Of a stretch of 64,000 bases of DNA, positions 45,006 through 60,282 are shown piece after piece. This DNA comes from Pseudomonadota bacterium (GTDB taxonomy: Bacteria > Pseudomonadota > Gammaproteobacteria > Steroidobacterales > Steroidobacteraceae), in assembly GCA_018241445.1 (NCBI GenBank), contig JAFEDT010000017.1:1-64000 (forward strand), given 5' to 3'. The notes beneath the pieces are model-generated. The model saw only the letters and a list, made by a program, of their open reading frames with translations. It was not told the DNA's origin and ran no database searches. Position 1 is the stretch's first letter. Every line of letters starts with the position of its first letter. The position numbers were made by a program, and so were the translations under genes.

Positions 45006-45095
45006 AAAAAGGTTCTTTCCGGGGGCGTGCGAGGCAGGATGCCGAGCCGCAGACTCCATGGACGGATCCACGGCGGCCCCGGAAAGAACCTTTTT
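45006..45095. terminator. Long hairpin repeat downstream of rarA, likely bidirectional terminator
   Basis: A perfect 19-bp inverted repeat (AAAAAGGTTCTTTCCGGGG and its complement at 45077-45095) brackets a 52-base centre. T runs follow the stem on both strands, so it could stop transcription both ways. It lies between the end of rarA and the start of serS. A second copy at 52809-52910 has a related centre (CAGACTCCATGGACGG versus CAGGCTCCAGGGAAGG), so this is a dispersed element and not only a local terminator. Confidence 0.8.
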
Positions 45096-45114
45096 TGATC
45101 GGGACTGCGTCAAT

Positions 45115-46437
45115 TTACCGGCTTTTGCCGGCTTCTTCATCCAGTTTACGCAACGCCGCCAACCGCTCGGCGATCTTGCTCTCCAGTCCACGGCCGACCG
45201 GCTGGTACCATCGCGGTTCCTCCATACCCTCTGGCAGGTAGTTCTCGCCGGCGGCATAGGCATCGGGCTCATCATGCGCATGCCGGTAGCCATGGCCAGC
45301 CCCGAGTTCCTTCATCAGCCGCGTAGGCGCGTTGCGCAGGTGGTCAGGCACCGTCCGGGACTTGTCCTGCGCCACCCAGGCCATGGCGTGATTGAACGCT
45401 TTGTAGCCGGCATCGCTTTTGGCCGCGACCGCCAGGTACACCACCGCCTGGCCAAGCGCCAGCTCACCCTCGGGCGAGCCCAGTCTCTCGTAAGTGGCAG
45501 CCGCGTCATTGGCGATCTGCAGCGCGCGCGGATCTGCCAGCCCGATGTCCTCCCACGCCATGCGGATGATGCGCCGCGCCAGGTAGCGTGGGTCGGCGCC
45601 GCCGTCCAGCATGCGCGCCAGCCAGTACAGGGCGGCGTCAGGGTGTGAGCCGCGCACCGACTTGTGCAGGGCGGAGATCTGGTCGTAGAACTGATCGCCG
45701 CCCTTGTCGAAGCGCCGCGCGCCGCGCACCAGCGCCTCACCCGCAAACTGCGCACTGACGGCGGCGGTGCCGGCCGCCGCCGCGGCATACCCGGTCTGCT
45801 CCAGCAGATTGAGCAGGCGCCGCGCGTCACCGTCAGCCAGCGACGCCAGCAGATCCAGCGCCTCCTCCTCCAGCTGCAGCTGCGGCAGCACCTGCTGCCG
45901 CGCCCTGACCGCCAGCTGCTTCAACTCCAGCGTCGTGAGCGGCACCAGCACGTACACCTGCGCGCGCGACAGCAGCGCGGAGTTGACCTCGAAGGAGGGA
46001 TTCTCGGTGGTCGCGCCGATGAAGGTGACCAGCCCCGACTCCACGTACGGCAGCAGCGCGTCCTGCTGCGCCTTGTTGAAGCGATGAATCTCATCGACGA
46101 ACAGGATCGTGCGGCGGCCCCCTGCCAGATTCTGTTGCGCCTGCTCCATGGCGGCGCGGATGTCCTTCACGCCCGAGAACACCGCCGAGAGGGCGATGAA
46201 GGCGCAGTCGAACGCGCCTGCTGTCAGGCGCGCCAGGGTCGTCTTGCCCACCCCCGGTGGGCCCCAGAAAATCATGGAATGCGGCTGCCCCGACGCGAAC
46301 GCCAGTCGCAGCGGCTTGCCCTCCCCCAGCAGGTGTCGCTGCCCGATGACCTCGTCGAGCGTTCGTGGCCGCAGCGCCTCGGCCAGCGGGGCTGCGGGTT
46401 TGACATCGAACAGGTCAGCCACGCAGCCCCCCGCCAC
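45115..46437 (-). CDS. rarA: Replication-associated recombination ATPase RarA (MgsA)
   Basis: 440 residues. AAA+ ATPase with Walker [12 protein letters not shown] at about 60-70, Walker [13 protein letters not shown] and the RarA C-terminal segment [26 protein letters not shown]. It tetramerises and acts at stalled replication forks with SSB. The start is either GTG 46437 or GTG 46422; the latter begins VADLFD and has a G-rich stretch before it. Downstream of lolA in the usual order. Confidence 0.95.
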   Translation of the reverse strand: MAGGCVADLFDVKPAAPLAEALRPRTLDEVIGQRHLLGEGKPLRLAFASGQPHSMIFWGPPGVGKTTLARLTAGAFDCAFIALSAVFSGVKDIRAAMEQAQQNLAGGRRTILFVDEIHRFNKAQQDALLPYVESGLVTFIGATTENPSFEVNSALLSRAQVYVLVPLTTLELKQLAVRARQQVLPQLQLEEEALDLLASLADGDARRLLNLLEQTGYAAAAAGTAAVSAQFAGEALVRGARRFDKGGDQFYDQISALHKSVRGSHPDAALYWLARMLDGGADPRYLARRIIRMAWEDIGLADPRALQIANDAAATYERLGSPEGELALGQAVVYLAVAAKSDAGYKAFNHAMAWVAQDKSRTVPDHLRNAPTRLMKELGAGHGYRHAHDEPDAYAAGENYLPEGMEEPRWYQPVGRGLESKIAERLAALRKLDEEAGKSR

Positions 46438-46491
46438 GCCGCGGCAGCGAATGCGACCGGCCGGGCCACGCGTGCCGTCGCCCCGGCACGC

Positions 46492-47204
46492 TCACTGGCG
46501 CGGCGTTCCGATCACGTCGACACCGGGCGGCGGCTGGAAGCTGACCTCCGCCGCATTCACCGGCGCATTGCGCTGGATGCTCGAGAAGATCACCGTCGCG
46601 GTCTGTCCGAGCTTGTCCTCGAGGATCATGCGCCGCAGTTCCCCTGAGGAGAAACCCAGCAGCGCCTGGCGGAAGTCCGCCGCCGCCGCGCGCGGGGTCA
46701 CCAGCACCCACGTCAGGCCGGACCGCTCGCCGGCCGGCGCCACCGTGAAATCCCGTCGTATGTCAGCCGCCCCGGACAAGAGCATGACCGGCGTTGCCGA
46801 CAGGGCCGCATCGACTGGCTTCACGGTCACCTGTCCCAGCTCACGATCGTAAAACCACAGGTTGGTGCCATCGCACACCATGAGCTGGCCGGCATCGGCA
46901 GCCGGACCCCCGGGCCCTGCGCCTGCGCCGTCCACGCGCTGCGGCTGGATCTCCCAGCGGAAGCGGCCGGGCCGCTGCACGATCAGCGTGCCGCTGGTGC
47001 GGTCGGTTTCACGGCCCTGCGCATCGACCAGCGTCTGCACGAAACTGGCCCGCAACGTCTTCAGGCCGGACAGGTAGGTATCCAGCGGCGTCGCCGCCGG
47101 GTCCGCGGGCACAGCCCGCGCCACACCGGCCTGGAGCGACAGGCCCGCGGCCGCGAGCACACAGCACGACACAAGCTGCCGGCACAGTCCCGTTGACGTG
47201 CGCA

Positions 47205-47208
<4 letters not shown>
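46492..47208 (-). CDS. lolA: Outer-membrane lipoprotein carrier protein LolA
   Basis: 238 residues. A signal peptide (to about AGVARA, residue 32) is followed by [17 protein letters not shown] and [18 protein letters not shown], the conserved LolA beta-barrel start. It ferries lipoproteins from LolCDE to LolB across the periplasm. An extra Gly/Ala-rich insertion ([14 protein letters not shown]) follows the third strand. The start ATG overlaps the end of ftsK (4 bp), the usual ftsK-lolA arrangement. Confidence 0.95.
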
Positions 47209-50539
<3,331 letters not shown>

Positions 50540-50547
50540 GTTCCGCC

Positions 50548-51699
50548 ATGGCCGGCTACCGAGTCCAGTTCCATCGCAGTATCCACGACCTGGCGGCGGC
50601 CGACTGGAACGCGCTGCTCGCCAACGATTACCCGTTCCTGCGCCACGAGTTTCTCGCCGCCCTTGAACACACCGGCTGCGTCGGCGCCGAGAGTGGCTGG
50701 CTGCCCCATTACCTTACCCTCCACGATGCAGCCGGGCTGGCGGCGGCGGCTCCCACTTTCCTCAAGACCCACTCCTACGGCGAGTTCGTGTTCGACTTCG
50801 CCTGGGCCCGTGCCTATGAACAGGCCGGGGGCAGCTACTACCCCAAGATCACCGTCGCCCCGCCCTTCACGCCCGCCACCGGGCCGCGCCTGCTGACGCG
50901 CGCGGGACCTGAAGGCGCGCCGCTGCGCGCCGCGCTGCTGCAGGAGCTGGAAAATCACTGTGCCGCCCGCGGCTACTCGGGGGCGCATACGCTGTTCCTG
51001 GACGATCCGGCGCGGGCGGCCTGCGAGGCGCGCGGCTGGCTGCTGCGGCGCGACTGCCAGTTCCACTGGTACAACCGTGGCTATGCCGATTTCGGGCAGT
51101 ACCTGGACACCTTCACCGCCGACAAGCGCAAGAAGGCGCGGCGCGAGCGGCGCCGCGTCGCAGAATCAGGCGTCACCTTCCAGACACGCTTCGGCGATGA
51201 GCTCGATGACGCCCTGCTCGATGGCGTCTACCTGCTGCACCGTGACACCTTCGCGCGCCACGGCCACGAGCCTTACCTGACACGCGCCTTCTTCGGCGAG
51301 ATCGCGCGCACCCTGCCGCGCAGCTTGATGGTGAAGCTGGCGGTGCACGGCCGCGAGATGGTGGCGATGGCCGTATTCTTCCTCGGCGGCGACACCCTGT
51401 ACGGGCGCTACTGGGGCGCGGCGGACGCTTTCCACAGCCTGCATTTCGAGACCTGTTACCACCAGGGCGTGGAGTTCTGCATCGAGCGCGGCCTGGCGCG
51501 CTTCGAGCCCGGGACACAGGGTGAACACAAGGTCAGCCGCGGATTCGAGCCCACGCTGACCTGGTCGGCGCACTACATCCGCAACCACCGCTTCCGGGAA
51601 GCCATCGGCGAATACCTGCAGCGCGAGGCGGATGCCGTCCAGGCCTACGCTGAGGAAGTGCAGACCCACGTCCCCTACCGCGACCGGCACGCCACGTGA
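50548..51699 (+). CDS. FemAB/GNAT-like protein (DUF482, PF04339)
   Basis: 383 residues. HDYPFLRHEFLAALE-type start (NDYPFLRHEFLAALEHTG), FAWARAYEQAGGSYYPKIT and DTLYGRYWGAADAFHSLHFETCYHQG identify the peptidogalycan-biosynthesis-like family related to FemAB aminoacyl transferases. It may transfer an aminoacyl group from aminoacyl-tRNA, which would suit its place before aat. No substrate is known. The stop overlaps the aat start (GTGA). Confidence 0.85.
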   Translation: MAGYRVQFHRSIHDLAAADWNALLANDYPFLRHEFLAALEHTGCVGAESGWLPHYLTLHDAAGLAAAAPTFLKTHSYGEFVFDFAWARAYEQAGGSYYPKITVAPPFTPATGPRLLTRAGPEGAPLRAALLQELENHCAARGYSGAHTLFLDDPARAACEARGWLLRRDCQFHWYNRGYADFGQYLDTFTADKRKKARRERRRVAESGVTFQTRFGDELDDALLDGVYLLHRDTFARHGHEPYLTRAFFGEIARTLPRSLMVKLAVHGREMVAMAVFFLGGDTLYGRYWGAADAFHSLHFETCYHQGVEFCIERGLARFEPGTQGEHKVSRGFEPTLTWSAHYIRNHRFREAIGEYLQREADAVQAYAEEVQTHVPYRDRHAT

Positions 51700-52403
51700 A
51701 GAAGAACCTCACCTGGCTGTCCCCGCAGGACGCGCCCGACAGGTTCCCGCCTCCGGAACAGGCACTGTCGGACCCGCAGGGCCTGCTGGCCGCCGGCGGT
51801 GACCTGTCCTGCGAGCGACTGCTGGCTGCCTATTCGCGCGGCATTTTCCCCTGGTACTCGCCCGGGCAGCCGGTGCTGTGGTGGTCCCCGGACCCGCGCG
51901 CAGTGCTGTTTCCAGGGGAATTCCGCTGCCGCCGCAGCCTGGCGCAGCGCATCCGCAATGGCGGCTTTACTCTGGGTGTCGACCAGGACTTCGGCGCCGT
52001 GATCGACGGCTGCGCCGCGCCGCGGGAAGGCAGCCCGGGCACCTGGATAACCCCGGAAATGCGCGCCGCCTACCTGCGCCTGCACCGGCTCGGCTACGCC
52101 CACAGCGTCGAGGTGCGGCGCGGCGCGGCGCTGGTGGGAGGGCTGTACGGGGTGCGACTGGGCGGTGTCTTCTTCGGCGAGTCCATGTTCAGCCGCGAGC
52201 GTGATGCCTCCAAGGTCGCCCTCGCCCACCTGGTCGCCCTGTGCGCCCCCAATGCCCTGGAAGTGATCGACTGCCAGATGCCCTCCCGCCACCTGGAAAG
52301 CCTGGGCGTGCGCAGCGTGGTGCGCAGTGAGTTTCAGCAGCTGTTGCGCCGCTACATCACACCGGCACAGGCAACACAAGCCCTCAGGCTGATCGGGCCA
52401 TAA
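51696..52403 (+). CDS. aat: Leucyl/phenylalanyl-tRNA-protein transferase
   Basis: 235 residues. FPPPEQAL, GLLAAGGDLS, FPWYSPGQPVLWWSPDPR and GGLYGVRLGGVFFGESMFS are the conserved Aat segments. It adds Leu or Phe to N-terminal Lys/Arg of proteins, marking them for ClpS/ClpAP. The clpA and clpS genes lie just 500 bp downstream. GTG 51696 overlaps the previous stop. Confidence 0.96.
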   Translation: MKKNLTWLSPQDAPDRFPPPEQALSDPQGLLAAGGDLSCERLLAAYSRGIFPWYSPGQPVLWWSPDPRAVLFPGEFRCRRSLAQRIRNGGFTLGVDQDFGAVIDGCAAPREGSPGTWITPEMRAAYLRLHRLGYAHSVEVRRGAALVGGLYGVRLGGVFFGESMFSRERDASKVALAHLVALCAPNALEVIDCQMPSRHLESLGVRSVVRSEFQQLLRRYITPAQATQALRLIGP

Positions 52404-52468
52404 GGCGCCTGGTTAAATTGCCACGGCGGCGCCGTTTGTGCTCCAATTCGCGCCCCCTGGTCAGTCAG

Positions 52469-52540
52469 GCAAAAGCCGCCTGCGGCGCTTTTGCGGACAT
52501 CACCTGATTTCCGGCGGCAAAAGGCGGGGCTTTTGCCGCC
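52469..52540 (+). promoter_or_regulatory. Two hairpins in the infA leader
   Basis: Two related stem-loops lie in the aat-infA gap. The first (52469-52494) pairs GCAAAAGC with GCTTTTGC. The second (52513-52540) is a perfect 11-bp stem, GGCGGCAAAAG with CTTTTGCCGCC around GCGGGG. They could end the aat message, control infA, or both. Their arms share CAAAAG/CTTTTG, suggesting one is a duplicate. Confidence 0.55.
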
Positions 52541-52570
52541 TGCTTCAGCGGAGTATTCAGACCCAATCGT

Positions 52571-52789
52571 ATGTCGAAGGAAGATGCGATCCAGATGGAG
52601 GGCGAGGTCACCGAGACCCTGCCCAACACGACCTTCCGCGTGAAGCTGAAGAACGGCCACGTCGTGACCGCGCATATCTCGGGCAAGATGCGCAAGAACT
52701 ACATCCGCATCCTGACCGGCGATGCGGTGACGGTCGAGATGACTCCTTACGACCTGACCAAGGGCCGGATCATCTACCGAGGGCGGTAG
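52571..52789 (+). CDS. infA: Translation initiation factor IF-1
   Basis: 72 residues, an S1/OB-fold protein of normal length: [38 protein letters not shown] and [12 protein letters not shown]. It occupies the 30S A site during initiation. ATG 52571 follows the second leader hairpin by 30 bases. It converges with clpA across the long hairpin repeat at 52809. Confidence 0.98.
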   Translation: MSKEDAIQMEGEVTETLPNTTFRVKLKNGHVVTAHISGKMRKNYIRILTGDAVTVEMTPYDLTKGRIIYRGR

Positions 52790-52808
52790 CGCCTAACCGG
52801 CGCTGACA

Positions 52809-52910
52809 CGATCAAAAAAGGATCTTTCCGGGGGCGTCGAAAACAGGGATGTTTTCGCGCAGGCTCCAGGGAAGGATTCACGCCGGCCCCGGAAAGAACT
52901 TTTTTGATCG
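52809..52910. terminator. Long hairpin repeat between infA and clpA, likely bidirectional terminator
   Basis: A 24-bp imperfect stem (CGATCAAAAAAGGATCTTTCCGGGG against CCCCGGAAAGAACTTTTTTGATCG) brackets a centre with its own perfect hairpin CGAAAAC-AGGGAT-GTTTTCG at 52838-52857. A/T runs at both ends suit termination of the convergent infA and clpA genes. Same family as the repeat at 45006. Confidence 0.82.
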
Positions 52911-52920
52911 GGGCGGCGCC

Positions 52921-55191
52921 TTACGCAGGTACCGCCGGCGCTGGCGCCGGCTCGAAATCCAGCTTCAGCCCCGACCCGTCCTCGTTCACCGACACGCGCA
53001 CGTGTCCGCCGCCGGCAAGCCGGCCGAACAGCAGTTCCTCCGCGAGCGGACGCTTGACGTATTCCTGGATGGTGCGGGCCATCGGCCGCGCCCCCATCTT
53101 CGGGTCGTAGCCTCGGGCGGCGACCCAGCGGCGCGCCGCGTCGTCGAGAGCTATGGTCACGCCCTTGGACTCGAGCTGCATCTCCACCTCGACGATCAGC
53201 TTGTCCACCACGCGCTCGATGGTGCGCTCGTCCAGCGGCGCAAACTGGATGACCGCGTCCAGGCGGTTGCGGAACTCGGGCGTGAAGATGCGGCGGATCG
53301 CCTCCATGCCATCGCTGGTATTGTCGGCATGGGTAAAGCCGATGGAGGCGCGGGCCATCTCCTGCGCGCCGGCGTTGGTGGTCATGACGATGATGACGTG
53401 ACGGAAGTCCGCCTTGCGTCCATTGTTGTCGGTCAGCGTGCCGTGATCCATCACCTGCAGCAGCAGGTTGAAGACATCGGGGTGCGCCTTTTCGATCTCA
53501 TCCAGCAGCAACACGCAGTGCGGATGCTTGGTGACGGCTTCGGTCAGCAGTCCACCCTGATCGAAGCCGACGTAGCCCGGCGGCGCGCCGATCAGCCGCG
53601 ACACCGTGTGCCGCTCCATGTACTCCGACATGTCGAAGCGCAGGAACTCCACCCCCATGGTGAGGGCGAGCTGGCGCGTCACCTCGGTCTTGCCGACGCC
53701 GGTGGGGCCGGCGAACAGGAAGCTGCCGACCGGCTTGCGCGCATCTCCCAGGCCGGAGCGCGCCAGCTTGATCGAGGCTGCCAGCGCATCGATGGCCGTG
53801 TCCTGGCCGAAGATCACCAGCTTGAGGTTGCGTTCCAGGTTGCGCAGCACCTCGCGGTCGGAGGTGGAGACGCTCTTGGCCGGGATGCGCGCCATGCGCG
53901 CCACCACGTCCTCGATGTGCCGCACCTGCACGGTGTCCTCGCGCTCAGCGGCGGGCTTGAGCCGCGCCCGCGCACCGGCCTCGTCGACCACGTCGATCGC
54001 CTTGTCGGGCAGGTGACGCTCGTTGATGTGGCGCGCGGCCAGTTCCGCCGCGGCACGTAGCGCGTCGTCGGCATAGCTGATGCCGTGGTGCTCCTCGAAG
54101 CGCGGTTTCAGGCCGAACAGGATGTCGACCGTCTCCGCCACCGAGGGCTCCACCACGTCGATCTTCTGGAAGCGCCGCGCCAGCGCATGGTCCTTCTCGA
54201 AGATGCCGCGGTACTCCTGGAAAGTCGTGGAGCCGATACAGCGGATCTCGCCGTTGCTCAGCACCGGCTTGATCAGGTTGGAGGCGTCCATCACGCCGCC
54301 GGAGGCGGCGCCGGCGCCGATGACGGTATGGATCTCGTCGATGAACAGCACCGCGCCGGACTGCTTCTTCAGCTCGGCAATCACGCCCTTGAGGCGCTTC
54401 TCGAAGTCGCCACGATACTTGGTGCCGGCGATCAGCGCGCCCATGTCCAGGGCGTAGATGGTGCAGCCGGCCAGCACTTCGGGCACCTTGCCCTCGACAA
54501 TCAGGCGCGCGAGACCCTCGGCAATCGCGGTCTTGCCCACGCCGGCCTCGCCCACGTACAGGGGGTTGTTCTTGCGGCGACGGCACAGGATCTCCACCGT
54601 CCGCTCCACCTCCAGCCTGCGGCCGATCAGCGGGTCGATGCGCCCCTCCTGCGCCATGCGGTTGAGGTTGGTGGTGTACTTCTCCAGCGCACTGCCGCCC
54701 TCCGCCTCGCGTTCGCCGTCGCTGGCGCTCTCCTCCTTGTCGCCAGTCTTCTCCTCGGCGATCTTCGACAGCCCGTGGGAGATGTAGTTGGTCACGTCCA
54801 GGCGCGTGACGTGCTGGCGGTCCAGCAGGAACACGGCATGACTCTGTTTCTCGCCGAAGATCGCCACCAGCACGTTGGCGACCCCGACTTCTTTCCTGCC
54901 GCCGGCCTGCACGTGGTACATGGCGCGCTGCAGCACCCGCTGAAAGCCCAGCGTCGGCTGCACCTCGCGCTCCTCGCCCTGCTCGAACACCGGGGTGGAC
55001 TGATCGATGTGCTCCTGCAGTTCCTGGCGGAAACGCGCCAGGTTGGCGCCGCAGGCCCGCAGCACCTCGCGCACCCTGGGCGCGTCCAGGATCGCCAGCA
55101 GCAGGTGCTCGACCGTCAGGTATTCGTGCCGCGCCTCGCGTGCCTTCTGGAACGCTTCGTTGAGGCAGGTTTCCAGTTCATTGGACAGCAT
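52921..55191 (-). CDS. clpA: ATP-dependent Clp protease ATP-binding subunit ClpA
   Basis: 756 residues. An N-terminal ClpS-binding domain (to about 145) is followed by AAA+ module 1 with Walker A GEAGVGKTAIAEG and module 2 with GPTGVGKTEVTRQ. The IGF loop (ARASIGFTHAD) that docks to ClpP is present. It unfolds N-end-rule substrates for ClpP. ATG 55191 follows AGAGGAA and overlaps the clpS stop (TGATG). The C-terminal is Ala/Pro-rich. Confidence 0.98.
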   Translation of the reverse strand: MLSNELETCLNEAFQKAREARHEYLTVEHLLLAILDAPRVREVLRACGANLARFRQELQEHIDQSTPVFEQGEEREVQPTLGFQRVLQRAMYHVQAGGRKEVGVANVLVAIFGEKQSHAVFLLDRQHVTRLDVTNYISHGLSKIAEEKTGDKEESASDGEREAEGGSALEKYTTNLNRMAQEGRIDPLIGRRLEVERTVEILCRRRKNNPLYVGEAGVGKTAIAEGLARLIVEGKVPEVLAGCTIYALDMGALIAGTKYRGDFEKRLKGVIAELKKQSGAVLFIDEIHTVIGAGAASGGVMDASNLIKPVLSNGEIRCIGSTTFQEYRGIFEKDHALARRFQKIDVVEPSVAETVDILFGLKPRFEEHHGISYADDALRAAAELAARHINERHLPDKAIDVVDEAGARARLKPAAEREDTVQVRHIEDVVARMARIPAKSVSTSDREVLRNLERNLKLVIFGQDTAIDALAASIKLARSGLGDARKPVGSFLFAGPTGVGKTEVTRQLALTMGVEFLRFDMSEYMERHTVSRLIGAPPGYVGFDQGGLLTEAVTKHPHCVLLLDEIEKAHPDVFNLLLQVMDHGTLTDNNGRKADFRHVIIVMTTNAGAQEMARASIGFTHADNTSDGMEAIRRIFTPEFRNRLDAVIQFAPLDERTIERVVDKLIVEVEMQLESKGVTIALDDAARRWVAARGYDPKMGARPMARTIQEYVKRPLAEELLFGRLAGGGHVRVSVNEDGSGLKLDFEPAPAPAVPA

Positions 55192-55511
55192 CAGGCTTCC
55201 TCTAAAGTGCACATCAGCGGATGCTGGTGGTCATGCGCGTAGCTTGTCACCTGGGCCACCTTGGTCTCCGCGATCTCGTAAGTGAAGACCCCGCATACGC
55301 CCTTACCGCTGGTATGGACCTCCAGCATGATGCGGGTCGCCGCCGGGCGGTTCATGGCGAAGAACTTCTCCAGCACATCGACCACAAACTCCATGGGGGT
55401 GTAATCGTCATTGAGCAGGACCACATGGTAGAGCGGTGGGCGCTTGAGCTGTGGCCTCGCTTCCTCGACGACGGTGTCGTGGTCGGGACGTACGGGCAGC
55501 GGGTCGGACAT
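55191..55511 (-). CDS. clpS: ClpA adaptor protein ClpS
   Basis: 106 residues. [23 protein letters not shown] contains the N-degron pocket residues (Asn-Asp-Asp), and [18 protein letters not shown] completes the fold. It delivers proteins with Leu, Phe, Trp or Tyr at the N-terminus to ClpAP, which links it to the aat gene nearby. The ATG at 55511 is chosen because AAAGG lies just upstream; the frame continues to 55544. It heads the clpS-clpA operon, divergent from gspC over 119 bp. Confidence 0.97.
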   Translation of the reverse strand: MSDPLPVRPDHDTVVEEARPQLKRPPLYHVVLLNDDYTPMEFVVDVLEKFFAMNRPAATRIMLEVHTSGKGVCGVFTYEIAETKVAQVTSYAHDHQHPLMCTLEEA

Positions 55512-55630
55512 GGAGCCTTTATATGGGTCGCGAAACGGCAACACAAGCGCACCAGAATGTGCGGCAGTTACCCTTGCAGAAACAATCGCTTGAGAGCACT
55601 ACCACAGCACCTTTATGATTGGGCGGCCCC

Positions 55631-56635
55631 ATGAACGCCACCGCATGGATTGAAGGACTCCCGACACCGGATCGCTGGCGCGGATTGTTGCTGCGCGACG
55701 GTCCGCGCTATGCAAGCTGGCTGCTGGTGATTGCGCTGGGCATCCAGGCGGCCCTGCTGGTTACCGACCTGGCCGGAGTCTCGCGCGGCGTGCCGGTGCC
55801 CGGGGCCCGCGCCGCCACCGTTGCGCGCCATCCCGTGGACGTGGCCGCCATAGCGAATGCCCACCTGTTCGGCGTCGCGCCGGTGCCGCAGCAGGATGCG
55901 GCCAACGCTCCGCAGACCAGCATGCCGCTGGTGCTGACCGGGGTCATCGCCGGGCGCTCGCCCGAAAACGGGCTGGCAATCATCGGCGCCAGCGCCCAGA
56001 CCGCCGAAGTCAGGGCGGTCGGCGATACCCTGCCGGGCGGGGCGCGGCTGCATTCCGTCTACGCCGACCGCGTGGTCATCGATCGCGGCGGCCAGCTCGA
56101 GACCCTGGCGCTGCCGCGGCCGGAGTCAGGGGGCATGAGCGCCCCGCCACCCATGGCCGTTTTGCCGCAGAATCCGTCGCTCGAGCGCATGCGTCGCATG
56201 ATTGCGGAGCAGCCCAATCTCATCGGCGATGTGCTGCGTCCGCAGCCGGTGATGGAACACGGCAAGCTCAACGGTTTTCGGGTCTATCCGGGGCGCGAGC
56301 GCGCCAGCTTCGCGCGCCTGGGCCTGAAGCCCGGCGACCAGGTGATCGCCATCAACGGCACCCCGCTGGACGATCGTGACCGCAGCGACGAGATCCTGCA
56401 CACCTTGAGTTCCGCCAGCGAGGCGCGGGTTACCGTGCTGCGCGACGGCCAGCGCCAGGATCTCAACCTGAACATCGCCCAGGTGGCGCAGGAAGCTGAG
56501 AGCCTTGCGACGGCGCCGGGGATGAATGGCACCGCACCGGCGACCCCCGAGGCGGCGACCCGCGGCGTGATACAGCAACAGCTGCTCGCGACGCCGCCTG
56601 GGCCCGACCTGTCCGTCGACCCGGGCGGACCTTAG
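55631..56635 (+). CDS. gspC: Type II secretion inner-membrane protein GspC
   Basis: 334 residues. One membrane helix (about 28-48, YASWLLVIALGIQAALLV), then the HR domain (IANAHLFG, LVLTGVIAG, AIIGASAQTAEVRAVGD) and a C-terminal PDZ domain (GLKPGDQVIAINGTPLDD). It links the outer-membrane secretin to the inner-membrane platform. ATG 55631 is preferred over an upstream TTG at 55619. The PDZ is followed by a Pro/Ala-rich tail of about 40 residues. First gene of a gspC-D-E-F operon. Confidence 0.93.
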   Translation: MNATAWIEGLPTPDRWRGLLLRDGPRYASWLLVIALGIQAALLVTDLAGVSRGVPVPGARAATVARHPVDVAAIANAHLFGVAPVPQQDAANAPQTSMPLVLTGVIAGRSPENGLAIIGASAQTAEVRAVGDTLPGGARLHSVYADRVVIDRGGQLETLALPRPESGGMSAPPPMAVLPQNPSLERMRRMIAEQPNLIGDVLRPQPVMEHGKLNGFRVYPGRERASFARLGLKPGDQVIAINGTPLDDRDRSDEILHTLSSASEARVTVLRDGQRQDLNLNIAQVAQEAESLATAPGMNGTAPATPEAATRGVIQQQLLATPPGPDLSVDPGGP

Positions 56636-56650
56636 CGCATGGGAGACAGG

Positions 56651-58752
56651 ATGAACTGGCTACGCAGAATTTCTCTGGGCGCCATCGCGGTGCTGGTCGC
56701 GGTGTCGCTCGCCTCGGCGCAGCCCACGCAGAGCATCACTCCCAACTTCAAGGACGCCGATATCACCCAGATCGCCGCGGCCGTCGGCGCCGCGACCGGC
56801 AAGAACTTCATCATCGATCCGCGGGTGCGCGCCCAGGTGACGATGTTGTCGTCCACGCCCATGTCGCCCGCGGCCTTCTACCAGGCCTTCCTGTCCATAC
56901 TGCAGGTCTACGGCTTCATCGCCATGCCTGCCGGCGACGTGGTGAAGATCCTGCCGGACGTCAATGCGCGCCAGCTCCCCTCCATCGACCTGCCGGATCA
57001 CGTCAGCGCCACCTCGGATGAGATCGTCACCCAGGTGATTGCCGTGAAGAATGTCAGCGCCGCGCAGCTGGTGCCGATCCTGCGGCCCATGATCCCGCAG
57101 TACGGACACCTGGCGGCCTATCCCGCGTCCAACATCCTGATCATCTCCGACCGCGCCAGCAACGTGAACCGCATGATGCGCATCATCCGCCGCATCGACC
57201 AGGTGGGCAGCGGTGACGTGGAGATCGTGCCGCTGCAGAACGCTTCGGCCTCGGAAGTGGTGCGCGTGGTCAACTCCCTCTACCAGGGCGCGGCCGCCAA
57301 CGAGGGCAACAGCATCAAGGTGGTGGCCGATGACCGCTCCAACAGCGTGCTGATCAGCGGCGAGGAGTCGCAGCGCCTGCGGCTGCGCGCCCTGGTGGCG
57401 CACCTGGACACGCCGCTGGAGGCCGGCGGCGATACACGCGTGCGCTATCTGCACTACGCCAACGCCGAGAAGATCGCGCCGAAACTCAAGGAACAGATCA
57501 CCGGCATTGCCCAGGCCAGCGCCGGCGGCCCCGGCGCCGCCGGCGCCTCGCCGGTGGCGCAGGCTGAGAAGAACGCCATGGTGTGGGCCGATCCCACCAA
57601 CAATGCCCTGGTGATCACGGCGCCGCCGAAGGTCATGCGCGCCATAATGGATATCGTTGACAAGCTCGACATCCGCCGGCCGCAGGTGCTGGTGGAGGCC
57701 ATCATCGCCGAGGTCGACGTCAACAAGGACTCCGAGCTGGGCGTCAACTGGGCGCTGTTTGCCAACAACAACACCAACGTGCCGGCCGGCGCCTTCGTCA
57801 GCCCGGTCGGTGGCAGCAGCATCGTCGACCTGGCGCAGGCGGCGCAGAACCGCAGCACGCTCAGCACCCAGCTGCTGACCGGCACCACCATCGGCATCGG
57901 CCGCATCGTCGGCGCGGGTGTCAACTTCGCCGCGGTGCTGCGCGCCATCCGCTCCGACACCGATACCAACGTCATCGCCACTCCCTCGGCTGTGACCATG
58001 GACAACCAGGAGGCGGAGCTCAAGGTCGCGCAGGAGGTGCCCTTCGTCACCGGCCAGTACACCAACACGGCCGCCTCCACCGGGGGCATCACCGGCGGCG
58101 TTAACCCGTTCCAGACCATCCAGCGCGAGGAGGTCGGCACCATCCTGAAGGTGACGCCCACCATCTCCCCGGAGGGCTCGGCGGTGATGATGAAGATCTC
58201 CATCGAGAGTTCCAGCATCGGCCAGAAGCCGGCCGGCGCGGTCGACCTGGTGACCAACAAGCGCACCATCACCACGACCGTGCTGATCGAGGACGGCGGC
58301 ATCGTGGTGCTGGGTGGGCTGATCGAGGACAACAGCGTGCGCGGTGAAAACCGCGTGCCTGGCCTGGGCAACATCCCCATCCTGGGCTACCTGTTCAAGA
58401 CCCGTAACGCCACGTCCAACAAGAACAACCTGATCATGTTCATCCGGCCGCGCATCCTGCGCGACCCGCAACAGGCGGCCTACGAGACCGACCTGAAGTA
58501 CAACTACATGATGGACCAGGGATCGAAGCTGCGGAACCGCGAGGCCATTCCACTGCTGCCCGGCACCCCGCGCGCGCAGCTGCCGCCCCTGCCGCCGGCC
58601 AGGGCACCGGCTGCCGCACCGGCACCTGCCCCAACGGTACCGGCACCTGCTGCACCGGCCGGCGGGACGCCGCGGGGCGGCGGCACCGCGCCGCCGGGCG
58701 TCGCGGCGCCCAATCCCACGGCCAGCCCCGCCCCGCCTGCGCAGGGCAACTG

Positions 58753-58753
<1 letters not shown>
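56651..58753 (+). CDS. gspD: Type II secretion secretin GspD
   Basis: 700 residues. A signal peptide (to ASA, about residue 24) is followed by the N0 domain and N1-N3 repeats (IIPQYGHLAAYPASNILIISD), then the secretin domain with VIATPSAVTMDNQEAELKVAQEVPFVTG and EVGTILKVTPTIS. It forms the outer-membrane channel. ATG 56651 follows GGGAGACAGG; an upstream ATG at 56639 is less likely. The last 90 or so residues are Pro/Ala-rich and may replace the usual S domain that binds the pilotin. Confidence 0.96.
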
Positions 58754-60276
<1,523 letters not shown>

Positions 60277-60282
60277 TCGCGC

